From positions 38,718-102,717 of the forward strand of contig JAUZOD010000009.1 of the NCBI GenBank assembly GCA_030706635.1: a stretch of 64,000 nucleotides of DNA, written 5' to 3'. The stretch comes from Bacteroidota bacterium. GTDB taxonomy: Bacteria; Bacteroidota; Bacteroidia; Chitinophagales; Chitinophagaceae. The notes under the pieces were generated by a model. It was not told where the DNA came from. It saw nothing but the letters and a program-made list of their open reading frames with translations, and did not search any database. The position numbers and the translations under genes were made by a program. Position 1 is the stretch's first letter. The number at the start of each line of letters is the position of its first letter. Shown in pieces: positions 8,049 to 14,893 of this stretch.

Positions 8049-8627
8049 TTAATCTTCTACCAAAAACTGTTTCCCTTGCAGCTGGAAAAATTACGGCCCG
8101 GTTTACAACAAACACAACAAGTGCATTTGTTGAATGAATTGCCTTCAGGGCTCATATTTCCCTATGTTATCATGACCATCGTTTTGCTCGCCCTGGGGTT
8201 CATGATCCGGTATTCAAAACTCCCGGATGTAAAGGAGCAGGAAGAGGACGACACAGCAGGTACGGAAATCCGTAGAAAAAGCATATTCCGGTTTCCCTGC
8301 CTGATCCTGGGACTGGTGATTTCGCTCGCCGCTATTTTCATTTCTGGTAAAACATCCGTTTGGTTTAGTGCCTTACCGGGTCTGAGCAATGGCTTATTAT
8401 GGCCCTCCATCTGGGCGCTTGCGCTGGATGGCCTGGGAAAATTCACCAAACAGGGGTCAGCCCTGCTCATCATGGGAGTGGTGGGCGGAGCGACAACGTC
8501 GCTGCTCTACGGATATTTAAGTGACTATTATAACCCGCAGCGGGCTTATTGGGTCCTGATACCCTGTTATTTCTTTATCTTATTTTTTTCAGTGAAAGGA
8601 TATAAAATCGGGAAATTAAATCTTTAG
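8049..8627 (+). pseudogene. 3' remnant of a sugar:H+ symporter (FucP/GluP-type MFS)
   Basis: About 190 codons remain of a protein normally around 430 residues long. The segment GLSNGLLWPSIWALALDGLG, then QGSALLIMGVVGGATTSLLYG and YLSDYYNPQRAYWVLIPCY, is the highly conserved C-terminal half of the fucose/glucose-galactose permease group: five to six spans ending in a short Lys-rich tail. The frame is open only back to the TGA at 8046-8048, and the N-terminal six-helix bundle is missing altogether. The only starts are weak (TTG at 8076). The sequence upstream shows no trace of the missing half, so this looks like a deletion or recombination scar, not a simple frameshift. A bidirectional terminator follows at 8736. 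Confidence 0.75.
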
Positions 8628-8735
8628 CAAATGTATGAACCCGAATAAATTCTCTTCAAACTTACCGGAAAATATTTTCGGAATATCACATTGGATGTGG
8701 CCTCGAAATACTGATTTCAAACAGCTTGCCCTGAC

Positions 8736-8761
8736 AAAAGGCTACCTCCGGGTAGCCTTTT
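8736..8761. terminator. Bidirectional rho-independent terminator
   Basis: A perfect 11-bp stem AAAAGGCTACC/GGTAGCCTTTT with a TCCG tetraloop. It gives a U-tract in both directions and lies between the MFS remnant (plus) and tRNA-Leu (minus), so it can end both transcripts. Confidence 0.8.
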
Positions 8762-8780
8762 ATAATAATTGAACATCAAG

Positions 8781-8864
8781 TGCCCGGAACAGGAATCGAA
8801 CCTGCACATCCTTGCGAATACCAGATTTTGAGTCTGACGCGTCTACCAATTCCGCCATCCGGGC
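8781..8864 (-). tRNA. tRNA-Leu (anticodon CAA)
   Basis: Read on the minus strand, an 84-nt cloverleaf begins GCCCGGATGGCGGAATTGG and ends with the TTCGATTCC T-loop region and acceptor strand TCCGGGC plus discriminator A. The acceptor stem is a perfect 7 bp. The anticodon arm is TCAGA-CTCAAAA-TCTGG, giving CAA, which decodes UUG leucine codons. The long variable arm marks it as class II, as expected for Leu. The 3' CCA is not encoded. The gene's 3' side faces the accessory-looking patch at 6.4-8.7 kb. Confidence 0.95.
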
Positions 8865-8973
8865 AAACGGGAAAACATGGAAGCGGGGGCAAATGTAACG
8901 GATTCAGCATAAATATAAAGCAGATTACTCTTCCAGTTTTTAAATTAACTTGCCCGGACAAACAATGCTCTTG

Positions 8974-10170
8974 ATGACCCGTATTGGCTTAATCCGGGAG
9001 ACAAAAGTTCCGGCGGATAACCGCGTTGCTTTAATTCCTTCCCAATGTAAATGGCTTCAGAAAAATTTTCCTTCACTGAAGATCGTTGTCCAGCCGTCTG
9101 ATGCGCGTTGTTTTACCGATAAGGAATTCGGCACGGCCGGAGTGGAGGTAACGGAAGACCTGAGCACATGCGATTTCCTGCTGGGTATTAAAGAAGTGGC
9201 TATTGACCAGCTGATTCCGGAAAAGAAATATCTTTTTTTTTCGCATACTCGGAAAATGCAACCCTACAATCGACCACTTTTTCGCGCGATCCTGGAAAAA
9301 AAAATCACGCTCATTGATTACGAATGCATGGAGCATGAGGATGGGCAACGTATTCTGGGTTTTGGTTTCTTCGCGGGCGTTGTGGGCGCGCACAACGGGA
9401 TTATGGCCTATGGAAACCGCACGGGAAAATACTCGCTGCCGCGTGTGTACCAGCAGCCGAATTTCCGTCAGCTGATCCATTCTTATTTCGGCCTGCGCCT
9501 GCCCAATATCAAAGTGCTCATCACGGGTTCCGGCAGGGTGGCTCATGGTCTGCTCGAGATCATGAACCTCATGGGCATCATCGAGATTGAACCGGACGAA
9601 TATCTCGCCCGCGATTTTTCTTATCCCGTTTTTACGCAACTGAAGGGGAATGCATTGTATTATCACAAGATCAGGGGAACTTATCAGCGGGAAGATTTCC
9701 ACCTGAATCCGGATCAGTATGATTGTAATTTCAAACCGTTCACCAGAACTACCGACATTCTGCTCAATGGCATTTTCTGGGAGCCCAGGATGCCACGTTT
9801 AATGGAATGGGAGGATCTGGAGTCGCCGGATTTTCGCATTCAAACCATCGCCGATATCACCGACGATAAAGAGGGCTCTATCCCTTTTAACCTTGGGGAT
9901 GCGCTGATGGAAGATCCAGTTTACGGGGTTGATAAAATATCCGGGAAGCGCACCGCTCCTTATCTTCCGGGATCGGTGGATATTATGGCCGTCGGAAATC
10001 TCCCCAACGAACTTCCCCGCGATGCCTCGCGGTATTTCGGAGAACAGCTCATTAAATATGTTCTGGAAGACCTTTTTAAAAAGGATTCGCCCACTATTGA
10101 AAGAGCTACGATGGTGGATCAGGGGAAGATTACCCGGGCTTTTGAATATCTTACGGAGTACGGGGCGTAA
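8974..10170 (+). CDS. Saccharopine dehydrogenase-like NAD(P)-binding oxidoreductase
   Basis: This is a protein of about 398 residues with the two-domain fold of the alanine dehydrogenase/transhydrogenase and lysine-forming saccharopine dehydrogenase group. The N-terminus IGLIRETKVPADNRVAL is the conserved first strand of that family. FGFFAGVVGAHNG lies in the hinge region and VLITGSGRVAHGLLEIM is the glycine-rich dinucleotide-binding motif. The C-terminal part holds IADITDDKEGSIP and VDIMAVGNLPNELPRDAS. The start is placed at the ATG that gives MTRIGLIRE; an ATG at 8965 and a TTG at 8950 are in frame upstream. The exact substrate is unknown, since Bacteroidota carry this protein outside lysine pathways. 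It is convergent with trmN6. Confidence 0.78.
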   Translation: MTRIGLIRETKVPADNRVALIPSQCKWLQKNFPSLKIVVQPSDARCFTDKEFGTAGVEVTEDLSTCDFLLGIKEVAIDQLIPEKKYLFFSHTRKMQPYNRPLFRAILEKKITLIDYECMEHEDGQRILGFGFFAGVVGAHNGIMAYGNRTGKYSLPRVYQQPNFRQLIHSYFGLRLPNIKVLITGSGRVAHGLLEIMNLMGIIEIEPDEYLARDFSYPVFTQLKGNALYYHKIRGTYQREDFHLNPDQYDCNFKPFTRTTDILLNGIFWEPRMPRLMEWEDLESPDFRIQTIADITDDKEGSIPFNLGDALMEDPVYGVDKISGKRTAPYLPGSVDIMAVGNLPNELPRDASRYFGEQLIKYVLEDLFKKDSPTIERATMVDQGKITRAFEYLTEYGA

Positions 10171-10214
10171 TGGACGCGGCATTTAACTATCTTTCTCTGT
10201 AGGCAAATCGCATC

Positions 10215-10940
10215 CTAACGTAAATAATAGTCTTTCATCAGATCCAGTAATTCAGGCGTTTCTTTTCCCTGTTCATCGCGGATGGTCAGTTCCTGTTCAA
10301 CGGTCAGACCAGATTCCTTTCCTGAAAATAATAAAATGGAGCGGAAGGGTGCATGGGCTGGGGTTTGCCTGATGAGCATTTTCTCCTGGAGAAAATAACC
10401 TTTGCCTGCGGCGAGCTTTTCAGCATAAGCTGAACGCGGGAGGGGAACCAGCATACCGAATGCGCCGTGAGTATTTAGCGTACGGGATATGATGGTCACC
10501 AATGCTTCCAGATTCAGTGTTTCAGCGTGTTTGGCTTTATTTTTTCCGGAAGAGGGGGAGAGCAGATCGTCTTCAAAAAATGGGGGATTGCTGATGATGA
10601 AATCATATCCATGAAGAAAGGTATAATGACGAACATCCTGGTGGATCAAGTGGATACGGTCGGACCAGGGGCTGGCGGCAAAATTTTCAGCAGCCTGCCC
10701 GGCTGCTTCCTGATCCAGTTCTATTGCATCAATTACAGCGTGATGCTGCTGAGCCAGCATAAGACTAAGCAGGCCCGTGCCTGCACCGATGTCCAGAATG
10801 TTTTGACACGTCCTTAGCCTGCTGGCCATCCAGGCGCCCAGTATGCAGGAGTCGGTACATACTTTCATTGCGCACCGGTCCTGATGGATGGTGAATTGTC
10901 TGAACTTGAACCAGGTATTCGGCATGAGTATCTTTTTCAC
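10215..10940 (-). CDS. trmN6: tRNA1(Val) (adenine37-N6)-methyltransferase
   Basis: This is a 241-residue SAM-dependent methyltransferase of the TrmN6/YfiC type, which makes N6-methyladenosine at position 37 of tRNA-Val. The N-terminal FRQFTIHQDRCAMKVCTDSC is characteristic. SAM-binding motif I is ILDIGAGTGLLSLML, and the N6-amino-methylase motif is NPPFF within FIISNPPFFEDD. The start GTG overlaps the stop of tsaD (GTGA), which suggests translational coupling of two genes that both act on tRNA position 37. An in-frame ATG five codons later is an alternative start. Confidence 0.88.
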   Translation of the reverse strand: MKKILMPNTWFKFRQFTIHQDRCAMKVCTDSCILGAWMASRLRTCQNILDIGAGTGLLSLMLAQQHHAVIDAIELDQEAAGQAAENFAASPWSDRIHLIHQDVRHYTFLHGYDFIISNPPFFEDDLLSPSSGKNKAKHAETLNLEALVTIISRTLNTHGAFGMLVPLPRSAYAEKLAAGKGYFLQEKMLIRQTPAHAPFRSILLFSGKESGLTVEQELTIRDEQGKETPELLDLMKDYYLR

Positions 10941-11956
10941 CAGGAAGCCCTGGCGCTGACCGTGACCGTTAGCGGAGAAAATTGCTGCTCCAGGAATTTA
11001 TAATATCCGGTGATGGCGATCATCGCCGCATTGTCTGTGCAGTATTCCATTTTGGGAATGAAGGTCCGCCAGCCCCGGTTACCGCCCGTTTCCCGGAATG
11101 CCTCTCGCAATCCCTTGTTCGCCGCCACTCCGCCTGCGAGGCAGATCTCTTTGATGCCGGTTTCTTCAGCCGCCTTTTGTAATTTATTCAGTAAAATGGA
11201 AATGATGCGCAGCTGGATCGAAGCGCATATGTCCGGTAGATTTTTTTCTATGAATTCCGGATCTCTTCCCTGTTGTTCCTGAAGGAAATAGAGGATGGCT
11301 GTTTTCAGTCCGCTGAAACTAAAATTCAATCCGGGGATACTGGGTTCCGGAAATTTAAACCGCAACGGGTTCCCGGATGCTGCGTACCGGTCGATCAACG
11401 GCCCGCCAGGGTAGGGAAGCCCCAGCATTTTTGCCGATTTGTCAAAGGCCTCGCCGGCCGCGTCGTCCATGGTTTCGCCGATGACTTTTAAGTTGCCGGG
11501 TGAATGGCAGATCACGATCTGGGTATGGCCGCCGCTGACGGTTAAACATAAAAAGGGAAACTCCGGCAGCTCATCCTGATCCGTGGATCCCCTGATCAGG
11601 TTGGCCAGCACATGGGCCTGCATGTGATGCACGGCAATAATGGGTATGTTTAAGGACAGGGCCAAAGATTTGGCGAACTGCGAACCCACGAGCAGGGAGC
11701 CGATCAATCCGGGCGCCTGTGTAAAAGCCACGGCATTCAAAGCAGAAAGATCGCATCCGGACAGGATCAAAGCCTGATCAACCACAGGAACAATATGCTG
11801 GATATGGGCGCGGCTGGCCAATTCGGGAACAACGCCGCCATAACGGCTATGGATAGCCTGCGATGCAACGATATTGGAAAGAATATGACCGTCGCGGCAA
11901 ACTGATGCTGCCGTTTCATCACAGGAGGATTCAATGGCCAGGAGTGTAATGGACAA
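10937..11956 (-). CDS. tsaD: tRNA N6-adenosine threonylcarbamoyltransferase
   Basis: This 339-residue enzyme of the Kae1/TsaD family transfers the threonylcarbamoyl group to A37 of ANN-decoding tRNAs, together with TsaB and TsaE encoded elsewhere. Conserved parts visible are AIESSCDETAAS near the N-terminus, the metal-binding HHMQAH, SGGHTQIV, GGPLIDR, and GGVAANKGLR with CTDNAAMIA near the end, the ASKHA-fold nucleotide site. The start codon is TTG, giving MSITLLAIES; an exact TATCTTTG promoter box lies 22 nt upstream (11979-11986). It is coupled to trmN6, so two position-37 modification enzymes share one transcript. Confidence 0.96.
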   Translation of the reverse strand: MSITLLAIESSCDETAASVCRDGHILSNIVASQAIHSRYGGVVPELASRAHIQHIVPVVDQALILSGCDLSALNAVAFTQAPGLIGSLLVGSQFAKSLALSLNIPIIAVHHMQAHVLANLIRGSTDQDELPEFPFLCLTVSGGHTQIVICHSPGNLKVIGETMDDAAGEAFDKSAKMLGLPYPGGPLIDRYAASGNPLRFKFPEPSIPGLNFSFSGLKTAILYFLQEQQGRDPEFIEKNLPDICASIQLRIISILLNKLQKAAEETGIKEICLAGGVAANKGLREAFRETGGNRGWRTFIPKMEYCTDNAAMIAITGYYKFLEQQFSPLTVTVSARASW

Positions 11957-11978
11957 AGCGGGAAATTTAAATTAAGGC

Positions 11979-11986
11979 AAAGATAC
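11979..11986 (-). promoter_or_regulatory. Bacteroidota -7 box for tsaD-trmN6
   Basis: On the minus strand this reads TATCTTTG, an exact TAnnTTTG match, 22 nt before the TTG start of tsaD. This short leader supports the TTG start choice. Confidence 0.6.
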
Positions 11987-12012
11987 CGGAGGCGGGGGAA
12001 AGAAGGAACTGA

Positions 12013-13227
12013 TCAGGTGGTGGACCGTATCGCGACCACCGGATCCATTTTGGCAGCGGTCACGGCCGGAATAATACCGGCCACAATGCCGACAAACAGG
12101 CAAATGCCAACGGCCATGCCGATGATTTCGACCGGGATAAACACCTTGAAGCTGAGAAAAGAAGAGACGATCACGGCGAGAATAAAAACGCCGATAAGAC
12201 CAATCATTCCGCCGATGATGCACAGAAAGGAAGACTCCAGCAGGAATTCGGAAACTATGGTCCTTCTCTTTGCGCCCAGGGCTTTTTTCAGACCGATCTG
12301 GCCGGTCCTTTCCCTGACGGTGACAAACATAATATTAGCTACGCCAAACATGCCAACGATGAGGGAGAGGGCAGCAATAGCCCATCCGCCTTTATTGATA
12401 TTGGAGAAAATTTTATCCATTTCGCGGCTGAAGGATTCGATGTCGTTCAGGGCATAGTCATCTTCCTGTCCCGGTGATAATTTATGGATGGAGCGCATGG
12501 CTCCGGTGAGCTCTTCTTTCAAAGCCGGGATACTGATGTTTTCTTTTCCTTCCACGATGATTTTGGGGTTGGCGTCTTCGTCCCGGGTCAACTGTCTTAA
12601 AAATTTGTATGGCATGATCACGCAATCGTCATAACCCCACATGTCCATCATGCTTTGTCCCTGCTTTTCAATAACGCCAATAATAACCGCGGGTTTTCCA
12701 CTCTTCAGCCTTACGGTTTTGCCGATGGCCAGTTCAGGTTTGGAAAACAATTTTTCAGCGATATTATATCCCACAACGAGAGAATTCGTGCCCCGGTCAA
12801 AATCTGTTTGCTGCAGGTACCTTCCTTCCCCGATGCCGAAATGTTCTATTTTGGCAAAATCCTCTCCCGCGCCGTAATAGTTGATCCCGGAAAGAATATC
12901 ATTTTCAAATTCCACCACGGAATTGTCCTGGGTCAGAAAAGTAGCATTCTGTATGATGGACACCCTGTCTTTTAACTGGGCAACTTCCTCATATTTGGGG
13001 GAAGGTCTTTTTACAAAGCGCCACCAGGGATAGTCGTTGCTGTTCATGTATTCCCACTTATCAATAAATACGGTATTGCTTCCCAAAGCCTTGATATCAT
13101 TCTGCACGGCCGTCTTCATTCCGTTGATGGTGGCCAATACACTGATAATACAAAAAATACCAAAAGTGATTCCTAAAAGGGAAAGGAAAGTCCGCAATTT
13201 ATTGGAACGGAATTCTGTTATGGCCAT
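12013..13227 (-). CDS. MacB-type ABC transporter permease
   Basis: This is a 404-residue inner-membrane permease with the MacB/FtsX architecture. One span near residues 14-36 follows the typical SNKLRTFLSLLGITFG. A large periplasmic domain covers about 45-270, and three more spans include the conserved VRERTGQIGLKKALGAKRR cytoplasmic loop. No ATPase or membrane-fusion gene is adjacent, so its partners must be encoded elsewhere. Codons upstream of the ATG stay open to a TAA at 13276-13278 and encode plausible family sequence (SLNIVLTSLK) with no ordinary start codon. The real protein may therefore begin upstream at an unusual codon or have lost its first residues through an indel. Confidence 0.85.
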   Translation of the reverse strand: MAITEFRSNKLRTFLSLLGITFGIFCIISVLATINGMKTAVQNDIKALGSNTVFIDKWEYMNSNDYPWWRFVKRPSPKYEEVAQLKDRVSIIQNATFLTQDNSVVEFENDILSGINYYGAGEDFAKIEHFGIGEGRYLQQTDFDRGTNSLVVGYNIAEKLFSKPELAIGKTVRLKSGKPAVIIGVIEKQGQSMMDMWGYDDCVIMPYKFLRQLTRDEDANPKIIVEGKENISIPALKEELTGAMRSIHKLSPGQEDDYALNDIESFSREMDKIFSNINKGGWAIAALSLIVGMFGVANIMFVTVRERTGQIGLKKALGAKRRTIVSEFLLESSFLCIIGGMIGLIGVFILAVIVSSFLSFKVFIPVEIIGMAVGICLFVGIVAGIIPAVTAAKMDPVVAIRSTT

Positions 13228-13345
13228 TTTCAGGCTGGTCAGAACAATATTGAGGGAACGTGCCAGATACTTGTATTAGGCATTAAATATCGTACAATTT
13301 CCGGGAATCGCCCTGCCGTTCATCCGGATTGCCGGAGAACGATTG

Positions 13346-14215
13346 TTAAAAAACCCTTACCCGCCACTGCCGGCTGAAGGTGCTTCCGGGAGCGGCTTTT
13401 TCTATCCCCTCTTTGTTTTCGAGACGCTGGTTGCTGCTTACACTGTCGGCAATACCACACCAGGGTTCAATACAAATGAAATTGGCATCCTTAAAAGACC
13501 AAATGCCCAAAAAGGGAAACTCGCCCATCTGGAAATTAATGCCATGACTTGTTTTGGCTGAAAGCACGGAGATTTCCGAAGAGGCCGGGTATTTAAAAAC
13601 CAGGGCATCCCGATAAAAAAGAGGCTTCAGCAGGTTTAGTCTGTCCGTATCATTTAATAAGGGAATGGGTTGGGGCTCTATTAATCCATCCGGGGAAATA
13701 GGCCACCTGGAAAGATTTTCCTTTTCTTCAAAGCGCAGGTAATAGTCCGAGAATACGGTATCTGCCGTCAGGGGCAGGCGGAATGCCGGATGGCCTCCGA
13801 CAGAAAATAATAATACGGCCGATCCAGTATTCTTTACCAGGTACTCCGTGCTGAGCTCATCGCCATCGAGCGAATAACGGATCCTGAATTCGAAATCGAA
13901 AGGATATTGCTTTTTGGTTTCGGCATTGCTGCGGAGCAGGAAAACAAGCTCGCCAGGAGATTGTTTTTCCACCACAAAATCTCTTTCCCTGGCAAACCCA
14001 TGGCGATTCATTTTGTATTCCTTTCCCTGATAGGTATAGGTATTCCCCTTTAAAGTGCCTACGATGGGAAACAATACGGGTGAATGTTTCGCCCAGTATG
14101 CCGGATCAGCATTCCAGAGATAATCCAGTTGATGAATCTTATGAAATAGCCGCTGGAGCTCAGCTCCCGTGGCCGATAGTTCGACTTTCAGAAAATCATT
14201 TTCTAAGGAATACAT
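13346..14215 (-). CDS. Aldose 1-epimerase family protein (LacX-like)
   Basis: This is a 289-residue cytoplasmic protein with the galactose mutarotase-like beta-sandwich. The LacX-type marks are present: SPVLFPIVG, the active-site HGFAR (His about residue 73), GGHPAFRLPL with the second His, and the C-terminal catalytic Glu in CIEPWCG. It interconverts alpha and beta anomers of sugars, but the specific sugar is not evident. A four-unit octamer repeat lies 7 nt upstream of the ATG. The gene lies upstream of the MacB-like permease on the same strand with 118 nt between them, so co-transcription is possible but not indicated by spacing. Confidence 0.88.
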   Translation of the reverse strand: MYSLENDFLKVELSATGAELQRLFHKIHQLDYLWNADPAYWAKHSPVLFPIVGTLKGNTYTYQGKEYKMNRHGFARERDFVVEKQSPGELVFLLRSNAETKKQYPFDFEFRIRYSLDGDELSTEYLVKNTGSAVLLFSVGGHPAFRLPLTADTVFSDYYLRFEEKENLSRWPISPDGLIEPQPIPLLNDTDRLNLLKPLFYRDALVFKYPASSEISVLSAKTSHGINFQMGEFPFLGIWSFKDANFICIEPWCGIADSVSSNQRLENKEGIEKAAPGSTFSRQWRVRVF

Positions 14216-14222
14216 GGGGTAA

Positions 14223-14254
14223 TTTGAAGATTTGAAAATGTGGCAATGTGAAAA
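14223..14254. repeat. Octamer tandem repeat before the epimerase start
   Basis: Four 8-bp units (TTTGAAGA, TTTGAAAA, TGTGGCAA, TGTGAAAA) run head to tail, ending 7 nt before the ATG of the minus-strand epimerase gene. A related array lies at 36878-36914 in the same position relative to bioA. Confidence 0.7.
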
Positions 14255-14326
14255 TGAAACTAAATTAACACAATTGAAAAGGATTTGTTAAGACATCTAT
14301 CCGGAAACATATTATATCTTGCAATC

Positions 14327-14788
14327 ATGATAAAGATCCCTCTTTCTATTTTTGCCGGTTTATCCATTTTGGGTATTTTTTCGTGTACCAAACCAGTGGC
14401 GCCGGAATATCTTGGTTTCAGGGATTTGAAGTTTGAGAAATTCAGCATGGATGAATCCATCCTGCACACCGATCTGGCTTTCTACAATTCCAATCCGTTC
14501 AGTATGCAGTTGAACAGGGCAGACATCGATGTCTATCTCAACGATGACCTGGCCAACCATTATGTTATGGATTCAACCATATACATTCCTAAAAAAGACA
14601 GTTTTTCCATTCCCCTGAATCTCCGGTTAAATCCGCGTTTACTGCTCGGCAGTGCCATAAAAATGCTGATGAACAATAACCAGGTCAAGGTCCGCCTCGA
14701 AGGGAATGTGAAAGTGAAAAGAAGCGGTGTTGGTTTTACCGTTCCAATCCACTATGAGGAACTGCAGAAGCTTGATATTAATTTCTGA
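14327..14788 (+). CDS. LEA type 2-like lipoprotein
   Basis: This is a 153-residue lipoprotein starting at the ATG that gives MIKIPLSIFAGLSILG; the lipobox ILGIFSC puts the lipidated Cys near residue 20. The mature part has the immunoglobulin-like beta pattern of the LEA-2/WHy family: DLAFYNSNPFSMQLNRADIDV is the typical N-P-F signature, followed by VYLND and FSIPLNLRL. Such proteins are widespread in Bacteroidota envelopes with no settled function. The gene is convergent with valS, and the space between the two is filled by inverted heptamer repeats. TATATCTTGC about 10 nt upstream resembles the -7 consensus only partly. Confidence 0.75.
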   Translation: MIKIPLSIFAGLSILGIFSCTKPVAPEYLGFRDLKFEKFSMDESILHTDLAFYNSNPFSMQLNRADIDVYLNDDLANHYVMDSTIYIPKKDSFSIPLNLRLNPRLLLGSAIKMLMNNNQVKVRLEGNVKVKRSGVGFTVPIHYEELQKLDINF

Positions 14789-14800
14789 GTTATAGTTAAG

Positions 14801-14893
14801 TTGACGGTTGACGGTTGACGGACTTCATGTGGAAATTCGCAACTGGGATCGGTCAACTGTCAATTGTCAACTGTCAACTGTCAACTGTCAACC
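14801..14893. repeat. Inverted heptamer repeats between LEA-like gene and valS
   Basis: The left arm is three TTGACGG heptamers (14801-14821). The right arm is six heptamers of the GTCAACT type, one of them GTCAATT (14852-14893). The arms are inverse complements in core sequence (TTGAC/GTCAA) and can fold into a long hairpin. The TGA stop of valS (14888-14890) lies in the last heptamer. Confidence 0.85.

Noticed and set aside
8781..8864. Attachment-site repeat of the tRNA-Leu 3' end in the 6.4-8.7 kb patch
   Set aside because: Only short matches such as CCCGGAA were seen; nothing long enough for an att duplication.
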